Shown here piece after piece: positions 7,218-15,455 of a stretch of DNA of 40,533 nucleotides; position 1 is the first letter of the stretch; every line of letters starts with the position of its first letter. The notes below the pieces were generated by a model that was given only the letters and a program-made list of their open reading frames with translations, made no database searches and was not told the origin of the DNA. The DNA is from Bacteroidaceae bacterium (lineage in GTDB: Bacteria; Bacteroidota; Bacteroidia; Bacteroidales; Bacteroidaceae): contig JAFSPM010000005.1 in NCBI GenBank assembly GCA_017442855.1, forward strand, positions 1-40,533. The letters are read 5' to 3'. Made by a program: the position numbers and the translations under genes.

Positions 7218-7958
7218 ATGGAATCAATCAGATGTATGGTCATTGACGATGAGCCGCTGGCAGTAGAGATGGTGAAGAACTTCATCACTCGCACTCCCTT
7301 CCTGCAATTCACAGCGTCCTATACAGATGCAGTTGATGCCTTGACGGCACTCAAGGAGCATCCGGTTGACTTACTATTCCTCGACATCAACATGCCCGAC
7401 CTTGATGGTATGAGTTTGGCTGCGATGGTGCCTCCAGAGACGCGCATCATCTTCACTACAGCCTTCAAGGAATATGCTTTCGAGAGCTACAACGTGAATG
7501 CCCTTGATTTCCTGCTGAAGCCCATCAACTACGCCCGTTTCCTGGCTGCTGCTGAGAAGGCTCGTCAATGGTTCGAATTGAATACCGCTACTCATCAGGT
7601 TTCGGAGAATAAAGCTGAGATGAAACGTAACACCTTGTTTATCCGTATCGATGGCGAGTTGAAACAGATCGACATCAGCCAAATACTCTATGTTTCAGGA
7701 CTCAAGAATTATGTAATGTTCTATATGGAGAATGAGCAGCGTCCGCTCGTCACCCACCTTACCATGAAAGCTGTTGAGGACATCCTTCCACCAGATGATT
7801 TCATGCGTGTACACCGTTCCTACATTGTAGCCCTCCACAAAATCAGCTCTGTTGACCGAAACAACACCATCCACATCGGCAAAGAGTTTATCCACGTATC
7901 CGATAGCTACTTAGACAGTTTCAACAAATATATCCAAGCTAACCAAATCGGCTTGTAG
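7218..7958 (+). CDS. LytTR-family response regulator
   Basis: 246 aa. The receiver domain (1-120) has the acidic pair Asp10/Asp11, phospho-acceptor Asp56 in L-F-L-D-I-N-M-P, a T-T-A-F switch segment and the conserved Lys before Pro in F-L-L-K-P. The LytTR DNA-binding domain (about 140-240) shows L-F-I-R-I-D-G-E, I-L-Y-V-S-G-L-K-N-Y and F-M-R-V-H-R-S-Y-I-V. It acts in the cytosol with the kinase encoded 9 nt upstream. Targets probably include this operon, but I see no clear paired LytTR sites. Confidence 0.95.
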   Translation: MESIRCMVIDDEPLAVEMVKNFITRTPFLQFTASYTDAVDALTALKEHPVDLLFLDINMPDLDGMSLAAMVPPETRIIFTTAFKEYAFESYNVNALDFLLKPINYARFLAAAEKARQWFELNTATHQVSENKAEMKRNTLFIRIDGELKQIDISQILYVSGLKNYVMFYMENEQRPLVTHLTMKAVEDILPPDDFMRVHRSYIVALHKISSVDRNNTIHIGKEFIHVSDSYLDSFNKYIQANQIGL

Positions 7959-7999
7959 CATGTTAATAATAATTGAAAAATAAGATAATAACTAATCTT

Positions 8000-9268
8000 A
8001 TGGCACATTTCTGTTTCATGGCATTCGGTAGCAGGGGCGATATCCAACCTATGGTTGCTGTTGCCTCGCAATTAGTAAGATTGGGACATCAAGCAACACT
8101 CTGTACAGAAGGCCGTTTCAAGAAGATGACAGAAGATCAAGGCATTATCTTTCAAGAGACGGTTCTTGATCTAATGGAGCTGGCCGACTCCTCTGAAGGG
8201 AAACGCATTTTCCAGGCTCCCATGAAAAACATGTCGTTGGCACACAAAATATTGAAGGATTATATATTACCCCGATTCAGGGCTTCACTTACCCAATGCT
8301 ATGAAGCTGCTAAAAAAGCCGATATCATCATCTATCATCCCAAGGTGTTTGGAGCTGTAGATATGGCAGAACTGTTAGGCATCCCTTGTATAGTTATGCC
8401 TGCCGTACCCATCATCTACCCTGTTGAAGAGTTTCCCAATTTAGGATTAACTACCCTGTCATTGGGTAGCTGGCTAAACAGGCTTTCCTACAAAGTGAAT
8501 GACTGGGCAGAAGGTTCCTATATTAAAAAAGTGAATGATTTCCGCGAGAAAGACCTTCAGCTGCCTTTAAGAAAAGCGGGTATCTATGCCCGTTACAGGA
8601 AAGGGAAAGAAATACCTATACTCTATCCGTTTAGTAAGTTGCTGTTCCCTGAGGTGCAGAGTTGGAAGGGGCATGTTGAGCTTTCGGGATTCTGCTTTTT
8701 GGAACGAGATGTAAAGCTAAATAGCATCACAGAAGATTTTCTGCTACAGGGTGAGAAACCTGTGTTGGTGACTTTTGGAAGTGTGGAGATTCCTCAATTG
8801 CCCGAATTCTTTCAAAAACTATGTACGGCTTTGGAAAAGACAAATAACCGTGCTATCTGTATAGGTAACAGGGAACATTATTTAGGTGGAAACCAACTTT
8901 CTGAATTTGCGGAATCCAATGTACTCTTCCTGCAAGAGGCACCTTTCTTTGCTCTGTTTCCAAAAATGAAAGGAGTAATGTGTCATGGAGGCATCGGCAC
9001 CGGTTCTACAGCCTTGCAATGTGGTGTGCCTTTGATACCAATACCTATCTCTGCCGATCAACCTTTCTGGGCAAAACGATATGAACTGACTGGCTGCTCA
9101 ACAGCAGCCATTAACATCAAGCACTGCTCGGAAGCAGACTTTATCAAAGCCTGCAAGGAGTTGGAAAACCCTCAACTGCTCCAGAACGTAGAACGAATGG
9201 CTGCGCAACTTCAGCAAGAGAACGGAACACAGAATGCAGCTGAATATCTTATTTCCCTCGTGGGCTGA
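8000..9268 (+). CDS. UGT-like glycosyltransferase (GT1/MGT type)
   Basis: 422 aa from ATG 8000; a TTG at 7973 would add nine residues, but the family start (M-A-H-x-x-F-x-x-F-G-S-R-G-D-I-Q-P) fits the ATG. The N-terminal glycine-rich loop G-S-R-G-D and the C-terminal donor-site signature C-H-G-G-I-G-T (His329) with G-V-P-L-I-P-I-P-I-S-A-D-Q mark the GT-B fold of sterol/macrolide/flavonoid-type glycosyltransferases. Such enzymes transfer a sugar from a nucleotide donor to a small hydrophobic acceptor. No signal peptide. It follows the response regulator by about 40 nt and could modify a lipid or detoxify a small molecule. The last 20 nt overlap the converging CMD-cupin gene. Confidence 0.88.
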   Translation: MAHFCFMAFGSRGDIQPMVAVASQLVRLGHQATLCTEGRFKKMTEDQGIIFQETVLDLMELADSSEGKRIFQAPMKNMSLAHKILKDYILPRFRASLTQCYEAAKKADIIIYHPKVFGAVDMAELLGIPCIVMPAVPIIYPVEEFPNLGLTTLSLGSWLNRLSYKVNDWAEGSYIKKVNDFREKDLQLPLRKAGIYARYRKGKEIPILYPFSKLLFPEVQSWKGHVELSGFCFLERDVKLNSITEDFLLQGEKPVLVTFGSVEIPQLPEFFQKLCTALEKTNNRAICIGNREHYLGGNQLSEFAESNVLFLQEAPFFALFPKMKGVMCHGGIGTGSTALQCGVPLIPIPISADQPFWAKRYELTGCSTAAINIKHCSEADFIKACKELENPQLLQNVERMAAQLQQENGTQNAAEYLISLVG

Positions 9269-10307
9269 ACCCATCTTTATTATACTGCTCATCATCCACC
9301 GGCTCCAACCACTCGTTGCTCTCCTCGCCGCTTGTCTTGATGTGGGCTGTCAAATGTTGGAACCAACTGTCTTTCTGTGCTCCGTGCCAGTGCTTTACAC
9401 CCTCGGGAATATCGATAACCATGCCGGAAGTAAGGGCGATGGGGTCCTTGCCCCACTCTTGGTACCAGCCTTTGCCAGAAACACAAATCAAAACTTGGCG
9501 GACGCCACGATGCACATGCCAGTTGTTGCGGCAACCTGGCTCAAAAGTAACGTTCGACAAAGGAAGTGCCGTCTGTTCACCCTCAGCAAGGTTGGCCGGT
9601 TTGATACGGGCCAGGTAACTGTCATTGATGAAATACTGGGCATAATTGACGTTGGGATCTCCCTTGGGGAAACCGTTTCGCAGGGTGTATCCCTCATGAT
9701 TGAGCCATGCACAGAGTTCATCGACTTGCTCTTGGGTGTTGCCCATATTCACAGCACCAGCCTTGTGGGCAGCCAACTGCGGAGCCACACCGTCGAGTCC
9801 CATCAGTGCAGCAACAGTCACTATCTCACGGTCGGCACGAGAGAGTTGGTCACTGGCAAAGATGTCGCCGAAGAGATGAGCCCTAAGGTAATATTCATCC
9901 TGAGGACAGAAGTCAAAGTTGAACGGACGGCCTGAGAGCTGTGTCTGGTTCTTCAGTCCCAGTTCGTAAGCAGCTTTGGCATCGTCCCACTCAGCAGGGC
10001 GTGTCCAAGGCTTACCTTCCTGCCAATTCACCTGCTTGTTTTCCAACACTTTGCTTAATACTCCCAACGCATTCAGCGAGCGAGGGAATCCCGTGTAGGC
10101 ATAGAGCTGTGAGAACGCCTCCTTCAGTTCGTTGATGGTTACTCCATTGTCGAGCGCCATCTTTACAGCAGGCTCTAATCTTGTCAAATCACCCTGTGCC
10201 ATCAGGCAGGCACATGCCGCCAATCCCTTCTGACGCTCTGTCAGCGTCTGTGCATTTACTGTTGCCATAGTTAATATTACCAATATGAGTGCTACAATCC
10301 TTTTCAT
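9249..10307 (-). CDS. Exported carboxymuconolactone decarboxylase-cupin fusion
   Basis: 352 aa. Signal peptide (about 1-20, ending N-A-Q), then two CMD/AhpD-like helical repeats (about 22-100 and 155-210), and a cupin domain (about 225-345) with G-C-R-N-N-W-H-V-H, G-W-Y-Q-E-W-G-K and I-P-E-G-V-K-H-W-H-G. The histidines are placed to bind a metal. The fusion is known among Bacteroidota proteins annotated as CMD family with cupin; the reaction is not settled, and peroxide, quinone or lactone chemistry is plausible. ATG 10307 was chosen because it starts the signal peptide and lies 25 nt after a consensus -7 box. Its cupin half is paralogous to the protein at 18712-19191 and to the fragment at 2738-2956. 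Confidence 0.9.
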   Translation of the reverse strand: MKRIVALILVILTMATVNAQTLTERQKGLAACACLMAQGDLTRLEPAVKMALDNGVTINELKEAFSQLYAYTGFPRSLNALGVLSKVLENKQVNWQEGKPWTRPAEWDDAKAAYELGLKNQTQLSGRPFNFDFCPQDEYYLRAHLFGDIFASDQLSRADREIVTVAALMGLDGVAPQLAAHKAGAVNMGNTQEQVDELCAWLNHEGYTLRNGFPKGDPNVNYAQYFINDSYLARIKPANLAEGEQTALPLSNVTFEPGCRNNWHVHRGVRQVLICVSGKGWYQEWGKDPIALTSGMVIDIPEGVKHWHGAQKDSWFQHLTAHIKTSGEESNEWLEPVDDEQYNKDGFSPRGK

Positions 10308-10332
10308 GGTTATCATCATAAATCTTTCATTG

Positions 10333-10362
10333 CAAATATACAACGATTTCTTGATTCCGCAA
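10333..10362 (-). promoter_or_regulatory. Promoter of the CMD-cupin gene
   Basis: On the minus strand TTG (10360-10362), 19 nt, TATATTTG (10333-10340): exact consensus. The receptor fragment ends only 12 nt upstream, at 10375. Confidence 0.7.
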
Positions 10363-10374
10363 GGGTCGTGAAGC

Positions 10375-10632
10375 TTAGAATGAAATCCTTGTGCCAAACT
10401 CCAGGGTGAAGGGTCGGATGTAGGTGCCCGATGTAAGGTAGTTCTTAAACGGAGTGGCATCGGTGGCAAGACTGGCTGCCTGGATGCCAGCGCTGGCTCC
10501 CTTCTGGTTGAGGAAATTCACCACATTGAGGCTGAACGATACCTTTGGACTGAGGTTGAAATCTACACCACCGAAGGTTTCCCAACGCGGATTGAAGTAC
10601 AGCGTATTGGTAATGTTGATATACAGACTCTG
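10375..10632 (-). pseudogene. C-terminal fragment of a TonB-dependent receptor
   Basis: About 85 codons that match the last strands of the receptor at 15456-17714: Y-I-N-x-T-N-x-L-Y-F-N, R-W-E-T-F-G-G-V-D, V-V-N-x-L-N-Q-K-G-A-S, T-P-x-K-N-Y and I-R-P-F-T-x-E, ending in the outer-membrane C-terminal Phe. By eye about 50 of 82 positions are identical. Upstream of about 10632 the similarity stops abruptly and no signal peptide, plug or rest of barrel exists. It is therefore the tail of a deleted paralogue that once preceded the CMD-cupin gene. A short protein from ATG 10647 would not be functional. Confidence 0.85.
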
Positions 10633-10957
10633 TACTCCCCAAAGCAACTATGGTACCATCGGTCACATGTCGTTGTTTGAGAATCCCATTATGAGATGCT
10701 GGAACGGGGAGACATGCGTCAGAATCGCGACATATGTTCGGTTTTACCTCACTCTCCCACTTTACCCGCTACATCACCAACAACTAAGGAGCAAAGACTT
10801 CGGAGTTACGGGAATAAAAAGATAGCATGGTATGACAAAGAAAGGTGCTTTGCTATAGCAAAACAAGTTGTTTTGCTTCGTTTAAGTACTACTTAACGCC
10901 CCAAAGGAGGCATCTTAACGACACCAAAACAACTTGTTTTGCACCTATGATTAACTA
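10633..10957. other. Gene-poor stretch between receptor fragment and GH43 gene
   Basis: About 310 nt with no convincing gene. Short frames exist on the plus strand (to about 10825 and 10896), but they lack family motifs and a promoter-linked start. The left end is the break-point of the deleted receptor; the right end holds the palindrome cluster at 10849-10942. It reads as a deletion scar. Confidence 0.5.
10849..10942. repeat. Palindrome cluster (three inverted repeats)
   Basis: TTTGCTATAGCAAA (10849-10862) is a perfect palindrome. It overlaps GCAAAACAA-G-TTGTTTTGC (10858-10876). A second, near-identical dyad CAAAACAA-C-TTGTTTTG lies at 10925-10941. The two outer dyads are mutual inverted copies (18 nt identical) flanking about 48 nt. 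They lie downstream of the minus-strand GH43 gene and might act as its transcription end, or be termini of a small decayed mobile element. No transposase is present. Confidence 0.6.
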
Positions 10958-12607
10958 TTAATATTGAGAGACAGCCTTATACTCTGTTCCTGATTGATAA
11001 TCGAACCAGTCGATGACAGCTGTGGCCTTCGTACCCTCAATACCCTCAGCAAAGAGGCCGAAGAGCATGCCCGTGAAACCGCCCAAGGTCTCGGTTGAGA
11101 GAAAGAAACTGTCCATCTTGCCTAATGGCAGGAAATTCTTTCCGTCTGCGCTATAGGAGAATGCATAATGGCTATTTGTCGCATCAACCTTAAACTGGAC
11201 AGCACCCTTAGTATTCAGTTTTACTGTCTTCTCCACATGCTTCAGCTCACCCAAACGGTAGCTCAGTTCCACTTGTTGTGAGCCATCAGCCCCAGCCACC
11301 AACGCTACATCATAGTGCCCACGTGGCTCCATATAGACCGTCAAGCCAGCACGGTCGCCCACCTTTGCATCCCGTAAAGTCATACTGGTAGTGACAACAC
11401 AGTTCACATCCGTCTGTCGGCGGGCAACAAAAGTTGGAGTCTTTCTGGGGTCATCCAGCGTTACCGCCGTAGCATTCAACTGCAACTGGTTGTTGGCATA
11501 GCTGTAGTTCTGTTCCACAGGGTTATTGATGTATATCCACTCGAAGCCCAGCTTCTTACCACCCTTGAAATCCACATGGTTCGAAGCCTGTGGCATCAAT
11601 ACCTGTGTCAAGGTCTTCACATCTGGCATATTCACATCCACCCAGCCTTTGCCATAAACCACCGGCCAGGCATTCTCTTCCCAAGTAACAGGAGCTAAGC
11701 ATGTCTCTCTACCCAACAGGTGATGCTGCTTGCCAACGGTATCACGGAAACCCAAGAATACGATCCACCAGGAGCCATCGGCTGCCTGAATCAGATCGGG
11801 ATGACCTGCACCCTGCAGTATGCTGCTGACAGAATCCCTGCGCTTCTGCGTCAAGATAGGGTTAGAGGGATTGCTGGTATAAGGACCGTCGATATTCCGA
11901 CTGCGGGCAATATTTACCTTGTGTCCCATCTCTGTACCACCCTCTGCAATAAGCAGGTAGTAGTAGCCGTCCTTCTTATAGATATGAGGACCCTCAGGAC
12001 TGCTGTCGCCATCACCGTCCCACACATTGCGAGGTTCACCGATAAACTGGAAAGTTTGTGGGTCAAGTTCCACCAAAGCAATATAATTCATGGCACTCCA
12101 GCATAGATACATCTTGCCGTTTTCCCAATAGAGTGAAGGGTCGATACCCCCTACTCCCTCTAAGAACACGGGGTCGCTCCAAGGACCAGCAGGATTGTCG
12201 GCTGTTACGATAAAATTGCCAGCTTTTCTTTGATAGAGCATATTGATATTGGTAGTAATCATGTAGTACTTGCCCTCATGGTAACGAATGGTAGGAGCAA
12301 AGATGCCGCTGCTGGCACCACCATAGCTCAAATCCACCTGAGAGGGTCTGTCAAGTACATTGCCGATTTGTTCCCAATGAATTAGGTCTTTGCTATGGAA
12401 TACTGGCACGCCCGGGAAAAACTGGAACGTGCTGTTTACCAAATAGAAATCATCCCCCACCCTACATATACTTGGGTCAGGATAATAACCTGGAATCACA
12501 GGATTATGATATCCACGCTCCGTAATTTTAGCGTTCAACACATTGTCTTGGCAGATCATTGGCAGAGCTATCACCACTGCCAACAAAAATAACAATACTC
12601 TTTTCAT
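10958..12607 (-). CDS. Secreted glycoside hydrolase family 43 (beta-xylosidase/arabinofuranosidase type)
   Basis: 549 aa with a signal peptide (about 1-20). The five-bladed propeller domain shows all three GH43 catalytic carboxylates: Asp44 in Y-Y-P-D-P-S (base), Asp156 in G-G-I-D-P-S (pKa modulator) and Glu205 in S-P-E-G-P-H (acid). A C-terminal beta-sandwich (about 345-545), like the concanavalin-type domain of GH43 xylosidases, follows. It should release xylose or arabinose from plant polysaccharide in the periplasm or at the surface. The ATG at 12607 was chosen because it starts the signal peptide; the codon at 12643 lies upstream of the -7 box. It stands alone between two transcription units. 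Confidence 0.93.
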   Translation of the reverse strand: MKRVLLFLLAVVIALPMICQDNVLNAKITERGYHNPVIPGYYPDPSICRVGDDFYLVNSTFQFFPGVPVFHSKDLIHWEQIGNVLDRPSQVDLSYGGASSGIFAPTIRYHEGKYYMITTNINMLYQRKAGNFIVTADNPAGPWSDPVFLEGVGGIDPSLYWENGKMYLCWSAMNYIALVELDPQTFQFIGEPRNVWDGDGDSSPEGPHIYKKDGYYYLLIAEGGTEMGHKVNIARSRNIDGPYTSNPSNPILTQKRRDSVSSILQGAGHPDLIQAADGSWWIVFLGFRDTVGKQHHLLGRETCLAPVTWEENAWPVVYGKGWVDVNMPDVKTLTQVLMPQASNHVDFKGGKKLGFEWIYINNPVEQNYSYANNQLQLNATAVTLDDPRKTPTFVARRQTDVNCVVTTSMTLRDAKVGDRAGLTVYMEPRGHYDVALVAGADGSQQVELSYRLGELKHVEKTVKLNTKGAVQFKVDATNSHYAFSYSADGKNFLPLGKMDSFFLSTETLGGFTGMLFGLFAEGIEGTKATAVIDWFDYQSGTEYKAVSQY

Positions 12608-12631
12608 GGTCATAGTTAATAATTGATTGCA

Positions 12632-12639
12632 CAAATATA
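12632..12639 (-). promoter_or_regulatory. -7 box of the GH43 gene
   Basis: TATATTTG on the minus strand, 24 nt before the start codon. No TTG is seen at the right distance, so the promoter may need an activator. Confidence 0.45.
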
Positions 12640-12651
12640 GCACTTATCGTA

Positions 12652-12687
12652 ATAATAAAAAAAAGTGGAAGCAAAAAAGCCTCCACT
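12652..12687 (-). terminator. Rho-independent terminator of the AraC-to-ABM operon
   Basis: Stem AGTGGA (12664-12669) with TCCACT (12682-12687), extended by GC/GC around a six-A loop after one mismatch. On the minus strand a T-rich run (12652-12664) follows. It lies about 50 nt past the ABM lipoprotein stop. Confidence 0.75.
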
Positions 12688-12737
12688 CGTCCACTTATCA
12701 ACCATCTTTTGCGTCTTTCAGGACGAAACTATGTTTA

Positions 12738-13178
12738 TCATTTTTTAAAAATATAAGACATCGCGGTTGGATCAAGCGGATCCATGTCAATCAGCTCTAG
12801 ATTCTTGACCATGTGCAGGGTGCCTTGCTTGTAGGTCTGGAAATGGTCTGTCTTGATATGACTCTGGTAAGCTTCTTGGTCGCGGTAAATCTCTAGAATG
12901 CGAATCTGGGCAGCATCGCTCTTCAATTTCGAAGGATAGATGCATATCACGCCTGGCTCCTTCTTGACCGATTCGCCACCCACTGTAGCGGCAGCAGCCA
13001 AATACTCATCCAGATACTCCGGATAAACCTCGATTACAGAAAGGCGCACCAGCATCTTGGCTGGGTCATACACTTTCATCTCTTCCTGGGGCTCGTTAGC
13101 CGCAGACTTACTTTCGTTACAACTTGTCATCATTCCCATCATCATGAGGCCCATTAGGGCGATTATTAGTTTCTTCAT
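12738..13178 (-). CDS. Antibiotic-biosynthesis-monooxygenase (ABM)-domain lipoprotein
   Basis: 146 aa. The signal sequence ends in a lipobox M-T-S-C (Cys20), so it should be a lipoprotein. Residues about 40-140 form a ferredoxin-like ABM fold with L-V-R-L-S-V-I-E-V, E-P-G-V-I-C-I-Y-P and the D-Q-E-A-Y-Q-S-H segment followed by T-D-H-F. Small ABM proteins such as YgiN act on quinols without a cofactor, so quinone chemistry at the membrane is plausible, though unproven here. The start overlaps the amidohydrolase stop (ATGA), and the gene is the last in the operon before the terminator. Confidence 0.85.
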   Translation of the reverse strand: MKKLIIALMGLMMMGMMTSCNESKSAANEPQEEMKVYDPAKMLVRLSVIEVYPEYLDEYLAAAATVGGESVKKEPGVICIYPSKLKSDAAQIRILEIYRDQEAYQSHIKTDHFQTYKQGTLHMVKNLELIDMDPLDPTAMSYIFKK

Positions 13179-14182
13179 TTCTCAAACAGTTTGATAGCAT
13201 TATCTTTCATAAACAGATCCACATAGGGAGCCAAGGTGGCATCGGCCTCCAACTCTTCGCGCAACTGCTTGATCTTCTGCACAAGCACAGGAGCAGCCAC
13301 ATACGGATAGTCGGTACCATAGAGAATATGCGAAGGCTCGGTGATGGTCAGCATCATCCGGATAACCTGGGGTGATGCGGCACCTGCCAAATCGTAATAC
13401 AGGCACTTCAGATTGGCCTCCCAGTCGATATCACCCACCATATCAATGGCCCTGACTGCAGGATATACAGCCTTCATGCGAGGAATGGCCAAAGGCATAT
13501 AGGCACCGCAATGGGGCACTACTACCTTCATGCCCGGATAACGGGCCAGCACATTGCGCGTAATCATATTGGCCAAGGCACGGGTGGTTTCGGCCACATA
13601 CTCATACATGGCCAAAGGCGTCTGCTTCATCACCTCGGGCGAATAAGGCTCAGGCTTGTGTGGGTGCAGGATAACCACTGCCCCCCTATCACTTAGCAGC
13701 TGCATCAAGGGGTCAAGCGTAGGATCACCCAGATACTGTCCACGAACGTTGGTAGCCAGCTTGATGCCATCAGCATGGAGCGTATCCAGCGCATAGATTA
13801 CTTCTTTCATAGCAGCCTCAACGTTGGGCAAAGGCAAAGCGGCACAAAACAGGAACCTGCCCGGATGCTCAGCCTTGAGACGGGCACCGGCCTCGTTGGT
13901 CTCACGAATAGCGGCCACCAACTCGGCCTTGTCGCCAAAATAGGGTTGCGGAGCCGGCAATGTGAGCACAGCCGTCTCTATACCGGCATTGTCCATAAAA
14001 GCCAGGTGGTTTTCTACTGTCCAGTCAGGTATGGGGAAACCTTCTTCCAACAAAGCACCATGCTTCTCCAACACCTGCAGATAGGCTGGTGTAGTAAAAT
14101 GACTATGCAAATCAATCGCCATCTGGGCATTCACCGTTACACTCATAGCCATCCAAGCTAAAAAGGTTACAAACCTATTCAT
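13175..14182 (-). CDS. Exported ACMSD-like amidohydrolase (metal-dependent decarboxylase/hydrolase)
   Basis: 335 aa with a signal peptide (about 1-20). The TIM barrel keeps the full metal site of the ACMSD/aromatic-decarboxylase branch: His26 and His28 in D-L-H-S-H-F, His173 (with His175) in I-L-H-P-H, His224 in V-P-H-C-G and Asp291 in Y-G-T-D-Y-P. Members decarboxylate or hydrolyse aromatic and semialdehyde acids. An exported version is unusual because most relatives are cytosolic. It lies 6 nt after the flavin reductase and overlaps the ABM lipoprotein by 4 nt. The substrate is unknown; an aromatic or lactone compound is a reasonable guess from the neighbours. Confidence 0.9.
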   Translation of the reverse strand: MNRFVTFLAWMAMSVTVNAQMAIDLHSHFTTPAYLQVLEKHGALLEEGFPIPDWTVENHLAFMDNAGIETAVLTLPAPQPYFGDKAELVAAIRETNEAGARLKAEHPGRFLFCAALPLPNVEAAMKEVIYALDTLHADGIKLATNVRGQYLGDPTLDPLMQLLSDRGAVVILHPHKPEPYSPEVMKQTPLAMYEYVAETTRALANMITRNVLARYPGMKVVVPHCGAYMPLAIPRMKAVYPAVRAIDMVGDIDWEANLKCLYYDLAGAASPQVIRMMLTITEPSHILYGTDYPYVAAPVLVQKIKQLREELEADATLAPYVDLFMKDNAIKLFEK

Positions 14183-14188
14183 ACGTAT

Positions 14189-14758
14189 TTATTTATCCAA
14201 ATGTGCACCAAACTCTTTGCCCAACTTCACACAGTCGCCTATCACCTCACCCGTGCGCAGATACTTATAAGTAGGCATCTCGAAGAGCACAGGCTTCAAC
14301 AGGTTATAGTCAATCTTGCCGTTGGCATCCAGCAGGTTTTCCTCAATATAGGTATTCTTAATCTCGCAAATGAAATTCTCGAAATTGTCAATGCAATAAG
14401 TATCAATCACTTCGCACTCCATACACAACGGCGACTTCTCAATAACGGGTGTGCCATTCTCGCCCATATGATATTCGTAAGCCTTTGCCTTGTCAGCCTT
14501 GGCACCACTCACTGTTCCTGCATAATCAGCCTGAGCCACCCAATCCTCGCTAATCAGGTTGATCGACAGCTTCTTGGTTTTTCTCACTGCCTCGTTGCTG
14601 TAATGAACACTGTGCATGCTGACCAGCAATTTGCTATGACTTACGATGCCGATATGAGCCACCAACAGGAAATTTACTTTTCCATCTTCGCCTACTGTAC
14701 CCACCACCGTTGCTGGGGTTGGATACAACGCAAACTTTGAACCAATATTCTTTTTCAT
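14189..14758 (-). CDS. Flavin reductase-like (FMN-binding split-barrel) protein
   Basis: 189 aa, cytosolic. It begins with Y-P-T-P-A-T-V-V-G-T-V, the entry strand of flavin-reductase-like split barrels, followed by V-S-H-S-K-L-L-V-S-M and K-L-S-I-N-L-I-S-E-D. The length is normal for the family. Such proteins reduce free flavin with NAD(P)H or serve as flavoprotein redox partners. It lies between the exported flavoprotein (22 nt) and the amidohydrolase (6 nt) in the operon and could feed electrons to its neighbours, although several of those are predicted outside the cytosol. Confidence 0.9.
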   Translation of the reverse strand: MKKNIGSKFALYPTPATVVGTVGEDGKVNFLLVAHIGIVSHSKLLVSMHSVHYSNEAVRKTKKLSINLISEDWVAQADYAGTVSGAKADKAKAYEYHMGENGTPVIEKSPLCMECEVIDTYCIDNFENFICEIKNTYIEENLLDANGKIDYNLLKPVLFEMPTYKYLRTGEVIGDCVKLGKEFGAHLDK

Positions 14759-14780
14759 ATTCGTTGATTTAGTTAATATA

Positions 14781-15422
14781 TTACAAACTTTTGCCTAACT
14801 GATAAGCTTTTTCTCCATAATTGGTGTTGCGGATGGAGCCTGCTGTCCATACTCCTGGAGCTATCACCATACCCATATCCTTCCATCCCAAATAAGAAGC
14901 CAAAGTCTTATAATGCAACCTCATCGGTTCTGCCTCTGAGTCTGCAGTATCAGCATAGGTCATCAGGAAGGCAGTCTTCTTGGCAGCACCCTTGATTTTA
15001 CCGTTGATGGCATAGAAACGGTCGATGGCTCGCTTGATTTGGGCAGAGAAGCCAAAATAATACATGGGTGTGACAAATACCACCATGTCTGCCTCGATCA
15101 ACTTTGGACGCAATTCTTTGGAGAAGTCGTCGTTGAAGATGCAATTGCCGTTCATGCCACAACGGTTGCAAGCTCGGCAAGGGTTGATGTTCTTGTGGGC
15201 ACAGTCGAAGCGGAACACCTCATGCCCGTTTTCCTGTGCGCCTCTGATAAACTCATCTGCTAAAAACGAAGAGTTGCCTCCGTTTCTCGGACTGCCTGTC
15301 ATTACCACAATCTTCATTTTCTCACTGCTCCTTTCCTTGTTGTTTATCATTGCATGCAGGGGTTTCGTCAGCAATGCACCTACTGCTGCCCCTGCATACA
15401 TCATGAATTTTCTCCTTTTCAT
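14781..15422 (-). CDS. Exported flavodoxin-fold NAD(P)H oxidoreductase with Cys cluster
   Basis: 213 aa. The N-terminus M-K-R-R-K-F-M-M-Y-A-G-A-A-V-G has a twin-arginine-like start and a hydrophobic stretch ending near P-L-H-A. The FMN phosphate loop T-G-S-P-R-N-G-G-N-S-S is at 42-52. A cysteine cluster, Cys82-x2-Cys85-x2-Cys88-x5-Cys94, resembles the iron-sulfur-flavoprotein branch. A later P-M-Y-Y-F-G-F-S segment lines the flavin. Most relatives are cytosolic; here the leader suggests folded export via Tat, if the organism has it. An internal ATG at residue 36 would give a leaderless cytosolic form, as in the usual family start. It sits 33 nt downstream of the receptor. Confidence 0.88.
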   Translation of the reverse strand: MKRRKFMMYAGAAVGALLTKPLHAMINNKERSSEKMKIVVMTGSPRNGGNSSFLADEFIRGAQENGHEVFRFDCAHKNINPCRACNRCGMNGNCIFNDDFSKELRPKLIEADMVVFVTPMYYFGFSAQIKRAIDRFYAINGKIKGAAKKTAFLMTYADTADSEAEPMRLHYKTLASYLGWKDMGMVIAPGVWTAGSIRNTNYGEKAYQLGKSL

Positions 15423-15455
15423 GCGATTGATATAAAACTTTTATATGTTTGATTT

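Noticed and set aside
9234-9935. 233-codon plus-strand open frame
   Set aside because: It is the opposite strand of the CMD-cupin gene, whose signal peptide, domains and promoter are clear.
10454-10825. 123-codon plus-strand open frame across the receptor fragment
   Set aside because: Its first half is antisense to a recognisable receptor tail; the second half has no motif or promoter.
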